Source of the DNA: Conidiobolus coronatus NRRL 28638
Lineage: Eukaryota > Entomophthoromycota > Entomophthoromycetes > Entomophthorales > Conidiobolaceae
Reading direction: 5' to 3'
Assembly (NCBI GenBank): GCA_001566745.1
Contig: KQ964424.1
Location: 52,696 to 73,902, forward strand
DNA: 21,207 bases
In this document: positions 8,534-18,980 of the stretch, piece after piece
How the letters are laid out: every line of letters starts with the position of its first letter
Position numbering within the stretch: position 1 is the first letter of the stretch
Notes under the pieces: generated by a model
Database searches by the model: none
What the model saw: only the letters and a program-made list of their open reading frames with translations
Told to the model about the DNA's origin: nothing
Translations under genes and position numbers: made by a program

Positions 8534-9862
8534 TTATACTCTAGAGAATAAACTGCCTGATACAAGGTATTTTAAGGTTAAAATACCAATACAAGCTGCT
8601 AAAGGAGTAATACCGGCGTATAAGATAACTGGTACAAAATCAGGAATACCAGCATGAGTATTGTTCTTGAGAATCGTAGAGGCAATAGGAGTACCTACTA
8701 GATTGGGAATAGCGGAACTGGCATAGAGAAGGCCATTGACAGAGGCAATGTTATAAGCTGAGAAGAGTTCAGAAGTGAGAGCGGGTAAGATACTGATATA
8801 GGCACCAGAAGAGAAACCGTAGATGAGGACAAATACAACAAGAATACCAAAGGAATTGGCAAAAATCCAGCAGACTAAACAGATTAAACCAGCAATAAAA
8901 ATACCAGCAAAGATCATATTGATTCTGCCAATACGATCAGCTAAACTTCCCAAAACAACACGACCAATAGCAGACCCACCATTGATTAAACCAACTAAGA
9001 TACTACTTTGAGAGGGTGTTAACCCTTTAGCTTTACCATAAGTAGGAATGAGGTAGAATGGAACTAAGAAGCCAAAGGATGAGATTAATCCTGAATAGAA
9101 GAGTGAGAGGAACTTGGGATCTTTGACAAGATCAAAATCAACGGGCTTCTTAGGAGCAGAAGCAGGGATAGGCTTGACTTTGATAAGTAAAATGGCAATT
9201 ACCATACAAACAAGAGAAATCAAGCAACAAATACGAAGACACCAACGGAAACCAAGGCTATCGAGTAAAGCTTGAATCATAGGACTCCATACGAGACCAC
9301 CAATACCAGAACCAGCAACACAAATACCAAGAGCTAAACCCTTCTTTTCTTTAAACCAGAAGGCAGGAGCGCTAATAGCGGGGAAGAAAGCTAAAGAAGC
9401 ACCAAGACCAACTAAGAGACCTTGGGTTAAGAATAAATGCCAGACCTCGGTGGAAAAAGAAGCTAATAATTGACCTAAGCATAGGAAAAAGGTACCAATA
9501 CAAAGAGTAGTTCTATACCCAATTCTATCTGTTAAAGGACCAGCGCATAAACCCATTAAACATTGTAAACAATTGCCTAAAGTACCGATAAAGGAACCGC
9601 TAAATGTGACTAAGCGGCCTTTAAATTCGTTTTCTACGTAAAAAGTGAGGAAAACACCAAAAGTGTACATAAAGCCTAGAATAACAAAATGTACTAAAAA
9701 GGAACCAACAACAACAGCCCAAGCGTAGCCCCTGTCTACGTCATCCATATAAGTGCGCTTTCCAGACTTTTCGACTGGAAGATTTGTATCATCGGCTTTA
9801 GTATTGTCAGTGTCGTAGGAACGCTTTTCCAAGTCATCGTTATTAATGTTATAGTCTTTCAT
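8534..9862 (-). CDS. MCT-type major facilitator transporter 2 (monocarboxylate-transporter-like)
   Basis: A single-exon, 442-aa paralogue of the preceding gene. From residue 34 to the end it aligns without gaps with residues 47-455 of transporter 1, with about 310 of 409 identical by hand count; the N-terminal tails are unrelated. It has twelve predicted membrane spans. FWFKEKKGLALGICVAGSGIGG (168-189), GPLTDRIGYR (108-117) and GSLADRIGRI (305-314) keep the family motifs. The span-1 hallmark, however, reads DRGYAW (43-48), with the first glycine of DGGYAW replaced by arginine. In MCTs this segment is part of the conserved entry to span 1, so the change may affect function or partner binding. 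Substrate is unknown. Same strand as transporter 1, 1.1 kb apart: a tandem duplication. The coding DNA is less AT-rich than its surroundings. Confidence 0.93.
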   Translation of the reverse strand: MKDYNINNDDLEKRSYDTDNTKADDTNLPVEKSGKRTYMDDVDRGYAWAVVVGSFLVHFVILGFMYTFGVFLTFYVENEFKGRLVTFSGSFIGTLGNCLQCLMGLCAGPLTDRIGYRTTLCIGTFFLCLGQLLASFSTEVWHLFLTQGLLVGLGASLAFFPAISAPAFWFKEKKGLALGICVAGSGIGGLVWSPMIQALLDSLGFRWCLRICCLISLVCMVIAILLIKVKPIPASAPKKPVDFDLVKDPKFLSLFYSGLISSFGFLVPFYLIPTYGKAKGLTPSQSSILVGLINGGSAIGRVVLGSLADRIGRINMIFAGIFIAGLICLVCWIFANSFGILVVFVLIYGFSSGAYISILPALTSELFSAYNIASVNGLLYASSAIPNLVGTPIASTILKNNTHAGIPDFVPVILYAGITPLAACIGILTLKYLVSGSLFSRV

Positions 9863-10260
9863 AATTTAAAATTAATTGTTAACAAATTATCAACCTAATT
9901 TTGTTAAACTCCAAAGTGAAAAAGAATGTTTAAAATAGAATAACTAAATAATCTAGTAAAATAAGCCAAAAAATTATATTAGTTTTTTAAAGCTAAGTGA
10001 ATATGAAGTAAAGATAATGTAACTACCACCAAGATCAAAGCGCTATATTTATACTAAACTTCAATGATGGAGAGCATGAAGCGATCCATAATAAGTTTAC
10101 ACAAGCTCAAAGCTGCTCAGCTTATTCATAAATTTAATTAAGTGATCACTATTAGCCGTGAATTTAGCGATAATTTTTACCCCGAAATTTTCAACTAATT
10201 TAAAGGAGTTGGATTTATCTAAAGCCTGCAGCATAACGAATGGTTAAAAAATAATCTATT
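9863..10260 (-). promoter_or_regulatory. Upstream region of transporter gene 2
   Basis: About 400 bp before the ATG. It contains the TATA element at 10043-10055 and, farther up, CTGCTCAGCTTAT (10113-10125), which differs at one base from a site 530 bp upstream of transporter gene 1. The section 10020-10250 is richer in GC than the DNA beyond it, which suggests constraint. No other motif is assigned. Confidence 0.4.
10043..10055 (-). promoter_or_regulatory. TATA element of transporter gene 2
   Basis: AGTATAAATATAG on the coding strand, identical over 13 bases to the element of transporter gene 1, here about 180-190 bp before the ATG. Confidence 0.55.
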
Positions 10261-13200
10261 AAGAATTACTGAGTAAATACTAGCTACTATTTTATACGGC
10301 ATTATTTTTAATTAAAAGTAGTTAATTAATCTAGAGTTAAATTGATTTTTATTTTAAATAGCTTTGGCTAACTTTTTCGTTTTAATAAGTTTTATTCTTT
10401 AATTTTGATGTTTTTATCTAGGATTATGCACTACTTACATAATGCACGCGTTACATAAGATCAAAGATTGTTTCAAGTCTAAATACGCTAAAATCATAAA
10501 GATAAATAGGCATAGAGCAAAGAGAATTAAATAAGATTTCAAAGAGCTTATTTCCGTTAAACTATACAATATTATTCAAATGGTAGCTACTCATTAAAAG
10601 CGAAATACGACACACAAAAATTGCGGCTAGTAAAATTTCATGCACGATCTATTCAAAAATTGATTTTTGTAATGCTTGAGAAACACAAAAGGCTTTACAT
10701 TACTAATACTAATTAAACAAATAATTCAAGGAATCCCTATAATTACTTTCTTGTCCTAAAAAACCACTTACAGAGCTTATTAATATAAATTGAATAATAA
10801 AATTAACTACATTTTCTCAGTTTCTTGCGAAAAATAAACAAAAATATAATTTTGTTTGTCAGGGTCTCGGCATGGTTAAAAAGTTTAAATTTTTGAGAAT
10901 TGAAGTCTAAACATGGAATAAAATTAGGGATGATAAATAATACCAAATTTATCAAATAGAATATAAAAGGCATAATTTTAAAACTATATAGGGATGTGTA
11001 TACTTTAAAACGATATATACAATATTTTATATATAATTAAAATATTTTTGACTAGAATTATACATATATGTTAGCTCACCTGATCAACAATGTATCATCA
11101 TTATTATTAGTAAGCGTAATAGTTTAATTTTTCCTCATTAATATTTTGTTTAATATTGTTTATTGACTCACAATCATTTCCATTTTTACTAATTGTTTTT
11201 GTATTGCTGTCAATTTATCATATTATGCCAATATTAGCAAATCAATCGCAAAATTTGCAATATAGAACACTTAATTAATAAGCATTATATGTTACCATAA
11301 AATTCTTAAACATTAAGCATACAAAAATATTTTAAACTCATAAACCCAAAAACAAACTGTAATCCTAAATGCTTCAGAGGTTAAATAAATTAGCCCTAAT
11401 GAGATAGTCCACTTCAAATACTTTATGTTAAATTAAGATCCATTCAAATACCCTGAATAAGTTGAGTGGAATTTAATCAACAAGGAAAATAATTTTACAA
11501 ATTGAATTGCCAAATTGGGGAATTTTAATTAACTCTAATTGGATTGGGATTTCTTGAATTAGAAATGTTAAACTATTTGATATAACTGAACGCGTTTAAA
11601 GTAGCATTTGATTTTAGGTAAAAATGGCAAAATTGATTTATTTTTCAAAATACATATGAATAAAGCTAAATTTAAACTATTAGTTATTCTTATTATCTAA
11701 TTTATTGCAATAAAACTCTCTAAGTCAAGAAATGGAGTATCTAAATATAACGTAATATTAATAATTCAATCAGCTATTAACATAGTTCTGTGTAACTGAA
11801 GTGTATTGTTTAAAGGCTAATAATAGCAATAGCATCTAGATTTTATTTATTTTATAGCGTGATATTAAACTACATATAATCTGAAACTATATATTTGACT
11901 AATTGACTACCTCCTGTTTTGCTACATTATGCAATCCTTTGATATTATTTATATCAATTAGGGAGTATTTGACTAATATGGTACCGATGACAGTTATATT
12001 ACTAAATTCTATAAATATAAATTAACCAGCGTATCAACTTTTTTAAGATGATTTTGGCATTTGTTATAATTATCATTAATATGATTAAACTATTTTGAAT
12101 AAAAATATACCTGAGAATTATAAATTTTTATTGATTACTAATAAATTGCATTTTAAAGTGATAATACTAATTCTAGAATTTGTTTTTGCTTTTTATATTT
12201 ATTTTTAGCTTTTCTGGGATTAGAGACTATAGTCAAATATATAACATTGACGAAGATTTAAAACCATTTTGAACTTATTTGTACTTAGCATGGCAGCGAT
12301 ATTAAAGTTGATATATTCTGTCTAGTTTATGATGTTAGTTAAAACTGTATATGTGAAATGCATGCCAATTACATAAAATCGCAAACTTGCCTTTTCAGAT
12401 ATTTATTCATATAGCCAAAACGCAGATAATATATTAAAATTTTATTTTACATAATTATCTAAAATTTACTTATTTAGTATTAGCTAAAGTTTATAATAAA
12501 TATAATTTAAGTCATTTGCCCTTACTATTATGCTGATATTGCTTAATTAAGGAATAATAAAAATTTTATAATTTTGATATAAGGCTATCAATTTAACTTT
12601 TTAGCCATAGCTTTGGTTTTTAATAATGGTCAATTGCTAATAAAACCCCGATCGCTTGTTTAATTATAAACGTATTTTAATAAAAGAGTTTTCTTAGATA
12701 TTTAAGATTTTTGGCAACTTATAGCTTAACTATGGATTTTTTTCTAAATTGCCCGATATATACTCTTTATTACAAAACTCAAAATTTTTATATTCATGAC
12801 ATCATTATTTTTTAAAATTTAGTACAACTCAACTTGCCAAATTTTACCCAATAAACTCACCAACTATTTTTATTACACTTCGGTCTTATTTTTTTTTCAA
12901 ATTTACTGTAATACAAGCGCCCAATACGCGTTAAATTTTGAATTTATAATACAGTATTAATAATAATTATGAGAAATTTCTAGATTGTGCTTAGCCCCGA
13001 TAATTTAATTCGTCTCTCCCACTATTTTAGATAAACTTATTAATTTATTGCTGATAAGGATATTTATTTAAGTTTGTCTGTTTTTGGAAATTATTGAATT
13101 TATTTAAGGATTAATTTATTCCGATAATTTGGTTAACATTTATAATTTATATGGATTAGATAATATGCTATTATTATTGTAAATTATTATTAAGACAAAT

Positions 13201-13377
13201 GGCTTAAGGCTCAATTATACTAAGTAGCTATGTATCAAAACACTAATTAATATCATAGAAATGCTTAAATGAAATTACCGTTCCAATATGTCACATTAAG
13301 CCTAATTGATTAAAAGTAATATATATAATTATGGATAATTTCTTAATATAGACTTATTGATTAATATTCTTTTAAAA

Positions 13378-13400
13378 TGTAAAATAATGCACATTTTACA
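13378..13400. repeat. Inverted repeat TGTAAAAT/ATTTTACA
   Basis: Perfect 8-bp arms (13378-13385 and 13393-13400) around AATGCAC. It lies 90 bp before the octamer tandem repeat. It may be chance in AT-rich DNA. Confidence 0.35.
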
Positions 13401-13488
13401 AAAATGTAAATTTAGTTAGTTATTAAATAATAAATTAGCGGGATTTTTGACTAATCATTTTTATGTTCATCAGAATAATAACAAATAT

Positions 13489-13528
13489 TTTTGTTATTTT
13501 GTTATTTTGTTATTTTGTTATTTTGTTA
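13489..13528. repeat. Tandem repeat, TTTTGTTA x5
   Basis: Five exact, uninterrupted copies of the octamer TTTTGTTA (40 bp). The absence of any mismatch suggests recent expansion or ongoing length change. Confidence 0.9.
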
Positions 13529-13599
13529 ATTATAATTTGGTACTATTCCAATTAGCACTAATTGCATTAATAAGCAAATTGCTGATAAACTTAGCATAG

Positions 13600-13615
13600 T
13601 CAATATTAATATTGA
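13600..13615. repeat. 16-bp perfect palindrome
   Basis: TCAATATTAATATTGA reads the same on both strands, with no spacer. It is low in complexity; a binding-site role is possible but unsupported. Confidence 0.4.
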
Positions 13616-14250
13616 GTCTGTTTCAAGACGTTTTCACGCTATTGGAAAGATAACTAGAATTTTTTACATTGATAAACTTTTTCAATATATTACTAAATTA
13701 TGGACTTAACGGTTATTTGAATCTGACATAGCCAATTGTATGATTCTTAATTTATAATCATTTTTTATTAGAGTAAGATATCTCTAGATAATACTATTTA
13801 AACAATTATCTAATCATCTTAGTTTTCTAATATAACAATGCTGGTTAACATAAAAATATTTTTCAAGTACCCTAATGTATACATATATAAAACCTATACC
13901 TCTTAAAAACATGTTAAATATTTGTGAATTAGTTAATTTAAATACATTATTAATGTTATCATTTATATGGAAGCAGCGTTTTAACTCTTTTGTTCATCTG
14001 AGGTAACAATTAAGTATTATGAAATACTATACAGTGAAAATTATTAGAAAAGATTAATAAAATAAGAATGTTATATTTAATATACTTTATCGTATATTAG
14101 TTTAAGCTTTGAAGTAGATAATCAATTATGATGCAAGAAAAATAGGTTAAAATATATGATATGTGGTAATATTACAAGTTTGTATGATTTTATGAAAAAA
14201 TAATAGCCGATATGCAAAATTTATACTTGAAGGATAGATTAATAAAATAT

Positions 14251-14723
14251 TGTGGCAAACTTATTGCCACTAGCATACTCAACTATCCTACAACATCGAT
14301 AACTTCAACAAAACTACCCACTACTATCAACATAACATCAACGTAGGTTACCAAATCAGGTAACCATAAGGAACACTTAATTCAACCAATCAAACTAGTT
14401 GAACGCAGGACTAATAAATCCAAAACTCACTAAGCCAAGCATGAACATGCAAGCCGTAAAGCTATAATAACGCATGTTAAAGAACAACACTAGTCCAAAG
14501 GATCACCAATATGTCATAATGTATAGGGATCAGTCCACTTTAGAACTAGGTATTTAGGTCCATTGCTTACCCCACCTAGACAACAGGATATCTAAGCCTG
14601 AGCTTAATAAGTAAAGCAAATAAACTAGTTATTAACGCATTCTAGATACGTTATTAATCTAATCGCGCACCTTTAAGCCCTAGCAACAGTCCTCTGTAAG
14701 CCTCAGTCTACAGAATTCTTACA
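14251..14723 (+). repeat. Dispersed repeat copy R2 (best preserved; solo-LTR-like ends)
   Basis: A 473-bp block rich in A and C on this strand and much richer in GC than its flanks. It begins TGTGGCAAAC and ends TTCTTACA, so it has the TG...CA ends of an LTR; ATAT stands directly before and after it, which could be a target duplication but is weak in AT-rich DNA. Copy R3 aligns along the whole length (for example CATTCTAGATACGTTATTAA against CATTTTAGACGCATTGTTAA), and so does R1 in reverse. It contains several exact inverted repeats: GTGGCAA/TTGCCAC (14252-14270), GGTTACC/GGTAACC (14346-14365), TTCAAC/GTTGAA (about 14381-14403) and GCATG-AA-CATGC (14439-14450). No protein, terminal inverted repeats or tRNA-like promoter boxes were found. 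Confidence 0.78.
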
Positions 14724-17609
14724 ATATATTTATAGTTGTTACTTATTTTGATTTATCATTTTTATCTGCTTATTAGAATATCTTTGTTCGCCAGATTATA
14801 TCATTATTGTACAAAATTATATTATGTATACAATGTTTCACGCTATATGTTAATTTAATTAATCTTTCATTTCAAAGAATAATGTTATTAAGTAGCTGCC
14901 ACATTCGAATTATAATAGCTTACATAAGAGTTGATTATAGTTATTTTTAAATTCAGAATTCAGAGTTATATATTACAATTATTTTAATCCTAGTGAAAAA
15001 AGATAAAGCTTTTATTTGGAGCCAGCTCACCCATTTGAAAATCAAATAATTTGGAATAGATTTCTAAGATGAAGAATAGCTATCTATAATAAAATATATT
15101 TTTACTTATTCAGTGTAAATGAATCAAGGATAAGAGTTATCTTCCTCGAACTAGGGGCTGCCAACTTCCCCAGTTTAATACTCTACAAGATCTAATTCAA
15201 GTTGATTGATCTGGTGTACTTTTCAATATCAAAATATATTTCCTTAACTCAATAGATTGACTAATTTATACTTTAAAATATATTTTAAAATATAATTAAA
15301 TTATTAAACTATATATAATTTTATTTTTATGAAATCTAAGTTTGTTTTATTATAGCACAAAGGTTGCTCAGGGTTATGAAAGTTGCGATTTAATAAATAA
15401 TAAATTATTTTTAATTATTTCAATTAAAAGCTTGGATATTCATCGCTTAAGCACTATTTCTATAATTTGCTTTGTTAATACAAATGTTTTAGCTATACGT
15501 TTTTATAGTCGATTCCCACTAAGTTTTCAGAATTAAATTTTCACTTCTTCTTTTTTGTAATAGCTTAAGATCAATATTAAATTTGTATATTTAATATTAT
15601 GTGGGGCCTAAGATATTGATATTATTTAAATAAAATAATATATTATATATAGGTATAGTATAGTATAATAAGATCCTTAACATATGAGCGATTCTGGTTA
15701 AAGCGAAGAAAATTTATCCTAAATTTTTTATAGGTCAAGTTTAAAATTTTTTCAATTATTATAATATATAGTGTATTAAGGAATATGTTTTTTTAATATA
15801 GTTAGTAATATAGTATTTTGGTGTATTATCATAAAGTTTTGTTTTTTAAATAACGGATTTATAACATAGTAACTAGCTTGTTTTAAAGTTAAAATTTTGA
15901 ACTGAGCTCACACAAATTTAAATCAAATTAACCAAAACCTCTCATATTCAAAACTCGAAATACTGAGTTTGGCTACATAAATTTAAATATAAAGAAATTT
16001 TTGTAAAGTATAATCTTTAAATAAGTTTTTGATATCTGAGATTCACTAAGCTAATAAAATTTTGTTAAACTTTTAATAAATTGTACTATTTTAAATAAGG
16101 ACTATGAGCGCTAAATTAATACAAAAGTTTTATTAAATGGGATATCTTATTAAATTCTTTAATTGCAAAAAGTTTATATTATATAGATAAAATCATACTT
16201 AACATTCATCTATTAACTTTTTACTTGATTTTTGATGGTATAATACTATTTAATCTCAATTATAAAATTGTAAAAAAATTTTTCAATCAATAAACATTGA
16301 GCAAACTAGATTAATACTTAAAAACAAATTTGCCACAAATAATTCTGAAGTTTATTTATGAAATTTGACATTACAATTAAGGATTGTAGATTTTAAAGCA
16401 ATGTTTTATGAATATCATCAAGTATATTTTGTGAAATTGTATACTAAAAATTCTTTTTATTATAATTAATAGTATTAGAAATTTTTAATAATAAAATGAA
16501 AATATAAAATATTATGAGAAAAATATAAATAGCTAATTTGATCCATATTAACATTACTACATTGCTTATCATCATAGATGAGGTATTTTATCTTATAAAT
16601 ATACTGAAAAACAATTTAATAATTAGTATTGTTATAAATATCGTGTATTTTTATAATGAATTTTGGCTAAGTCAAGTGAAAAGCATTTATCAAGCTAAAT
16701 ACTTGAAATAGGAGTTATGTGAATAGATTTATTAATAAAAGTGATAATTGGTTAATAGTAATATATTTGAAAATATGTATGACTTCAGTTGATGATATTT
16801 TTAGAGCAGGGTTTATTATATTAAATCATCTGGTTAATTTGCTTGTATGTTTACGAGCTTTGATTATATGAGCTTTAGAGGTTTTAATACACAGAGGACT
16901 GGATAATTATAAGGTATAAGAGCAAATAAGATTAAGTCATTATGAAGCTAATTTGATAACCAAAGTTTAATATTTATATTAGCTGTACATATGCATCTAG
17001 TTTTAAATGTGATATAATCAATCATAAATATAAATTAAGAAAATGACTAACAAATTTTATAAATAAAGAAAAAAATAAAGAATAAATTTATAGCAAGTAT
17101 AGTACTTACAACAATATATAGTTTATATTTAATTTCTTTTTTCTTTTGCCGACGTAAATAATTTTTCGTATAAGAATTAATTACTTTAGCCAATGGTTCA
17201 TAAATATCTTTACTTTCAATCGAGTTTTATAATCTAAAATATTATTATAATGTGCAGTTAATATTTCTATGTATGGTTCGTATACCCACTATTTAATTAA
17301 TTAGTAATATTAAATATTTTTATCTATTATATAAAATTATATATTGTTTTTAAAAAAGGAGAGAGGTTTAGTGATTATTTATTGGTTAAATTATACTAAT
17401 ATACAATATAAAAATTCCAACTCATAATTAAAAATATTAGTATGTTATTATTTGATATAATACTACTCAGAGTGAGAAAAACTACCCAAATATTAATGTA
17501 TTCCACTAAGGAGCTAAGTTTACATATTTAACCCTTAGAAATTTTTAAGACTTTTTGAAAATCTTAATTAAATAGTTGGTAAACTCAAAAATTATAACTT
17601 CCATAATAT
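14724..17609. other. Gene-free AT-rich spacer between repeats R2 and R3
   Basis: No gene is supported. A 64-codon open frame at 15342-15536 has no recognisable motif and ordinary background composition. A GC-richer patch at 15115-15190 contains a hairpin (15149-15175). A short G+T-richer patch near 16780-16930 (with ACAGAGGACTG, also found in reversed R2) might be a remnant of the same repeat family, but the match is too short to claim. Confidence 0.5.
15149..15175. repeat. GC-rich hairpin in AT-rich spacer
   Basis: AACT(A)GGGG and CCCCAGTT pair over 8 bp with one bulged A, around the 10-nt loop CTGCCAACTT. Four consecutive G-C pairs are unusual in this spacer. It is not followed by a T-run that would suggest a terminator. 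Confidence 0.45.
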
Positions 17610-18077
17610 TTTAACAAAATTATTGTTACAGAATATCCAAAATACCGTTCAACATTGCCAACCCCGACCAAATCGCTTAATATCCAAGATCGATGCTAAC
17701 CAAGACTATCAAACTAAATAGCCATAAGTAATACCGTTTCCTCCACCTGAGTAAGATATATCAAGCGACTAATACCTCCTAAACTAGTTAAATAACCAAA
17801 TAGGAAAACCTTAAGCTATTCCATACTATATTAAAAGAGTAAAATATTACTAATTATGCACCAATATATAAATAAATAGTTAACGACAGCTCAATATAAT
17901 TAGGTATATAAGTCTACTTTATCATAGTCTAGAAAATAGTAATTACAATATTTAGAGCTTGAAAACCAAAACTAATAAACCAAGCTGTAATACATTTTAG
18001 ACGCATTGTTAATCTACTTATTGCTTTAAAGCTATAAACTACATCTTCTATAAGTATCAGCCACCAGATAACTTGTA
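17610..18077 (+). repeat. Dispersed repeat copy R3
   Basis: A 468-bp block, nearly the same length as R2 (473 bp) and in the same orientation, but more AT-rich. Matches run from the first bases (TTTAACAAAATTATTGTTAC against TGTGGCAAACTTATTGCCAC) through CTATCAAACTAAATAGCCAT (R2: TTACCAAATCAGGTAACCAT) and GCGACTAATACCTCC (R2: GGACTAATAAATCC) to TAAGTATCAGCC...ATAACTT near the end, where it is closest to R1. Many differences from R2 are C-to-T or G-to-A, as expected for a decaying copy. AATAT stands on both sides. It lies about 900 bp upstream of BTB gene 3. Confidence 0.75.
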
Positions 18078-18616
18078 ATATAATCTGGTTAATATTTTAA
18101 ATTGATGTCGCTATTAATTTTTTACAAAAGATATAGTATATTATTCCATATCAAATTTTAAATTTAAAGCTATAAAATTTATAATTATCATCCTCTCTAC
18201 CAGATCAAAAGATATAAGTATTATTGTTATTGAGCAAATAGAATAGAAAATGAGAGATTAGAAAATACATATATCTAGCTAATAAAAATTTGATTAAATA
18301 TAAATTAATTTACTTTAATAACAAAATATAGATTAAGTTATCTTTTGCAAACTTAATAATTTAATTAGATACCGCAGTTTCATAAAATTTATCTTTTAAA
18401 ATAAAAATTTAATTCAAATTTTTGTTTATTTTAGGGGGATGTGATAATATTAGGTAGTTTTTTTTGCTTAGTAGATATATATAATTTACGTTTTCAGGAT
18501 TTGTTTCATATTCATTTAAAAATTAGTGAAGTTTAGCATATCTTCCAATTTTCAAGTCCCATGATTATATCTGCAGTGACTTAACTATATTTATTGATTT
18601 TATTTGTTAATTCTAT

Positions 18617-18644
18617 AAAAGGAAAAAAGGAAAAAAGGAAAAAA
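18617..18644. repeat. Tandem repeat, GGAAAAAA x3
   Basis: Three exact copies of the octamer GGAAAAAA (from 18621), preceded by AAAA. This purine-only tract lies about 340 bp upstream of BTB gene 3; like the tract at 13489 it has an 8-bp unit. Confidence 0.8.
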
Positions 18645-18756
18645 CTAAACAATTTCACCTCCTCATATTGACTAAACCGTTTCTTAAAAGAGAAATAAAA
18701 CGCGCTTGGAGAGTTTCAAATTCAAGAAGTTTACAATAAGCTACTAAAGCGATACT

Positions 18757-18785
18757 TTAAAAACTATAAAAACTATAAAAACCTA
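18757..18785. repeat. Tandem repeat, AAAAACTAT x3 (last copy variant)
   Basis: AAAAACTAT repeated twice, followed by a third copy with one inserted C (AAAAACCTAT). It lies about 200 bp before BTB gene 3. Confidence 0.65.
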
Positions 18786-18980
18786 TCTTAAAAATAAAAT
18801 TAATTGAAATATCTAACTTGGTAAACTTGCCTAACATTCAATAATTGTTTTTTATTAAATTAACTTTAAAAACTTACACATATTGAAAAATTAACTCAGG
18901 TGTTATTTCCCACTTTACTAATCCAATAAGATTCTATCATTAAACTAAAATACTATTAAGCTAAAATTATTAAAAGAGAT

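Larger units (their letters stand above)
10261..14250. other. Gene-free AT-rich spacer
   Basis: About 4 kb with no open frame worth reporting on either strand, no tRNA-like B box and no BTB or transporter fragment that I could find. The only structures are an inverted repeat at 13378-13400, the octamer tandem repeat at 13489-13528 and a 16-bp palindrome at 13600-13615. With the repeats and spacers that follow, it forms a 9.1-kb interval between divergent genes. Confidence 0.55.
18078..18980. other. Spacer between repeat R3 and BTB gene 3
   Basis: This is the upstream region of BTB gene 3. No open frame is supported. It contains two short tandem repeats (listed separately) within 160 bp of each other. 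No clear TATA box stands out from the AT-rich background. Confidence 0.5.

Noticed and set aside
8823-9011. 62-codon open frame on the + strand within transporter gene 2
   Set aside because: Antisense shadow at nearly the same relative region as in transporter gene 1; no independent evidence.
17270-17290. GGTTCGTATACC resembling a tRNA B box
   Set aside because: The bases around it do not form a T stem, and no A box or acceptor stem could be found upstream.
14246-18081. AATAT on both sides of repeats R2 and R3 as target-site duplications
   Set aside because: The same bases flank both copies and are extremely common here; true target duplications would normally differ between insertions.
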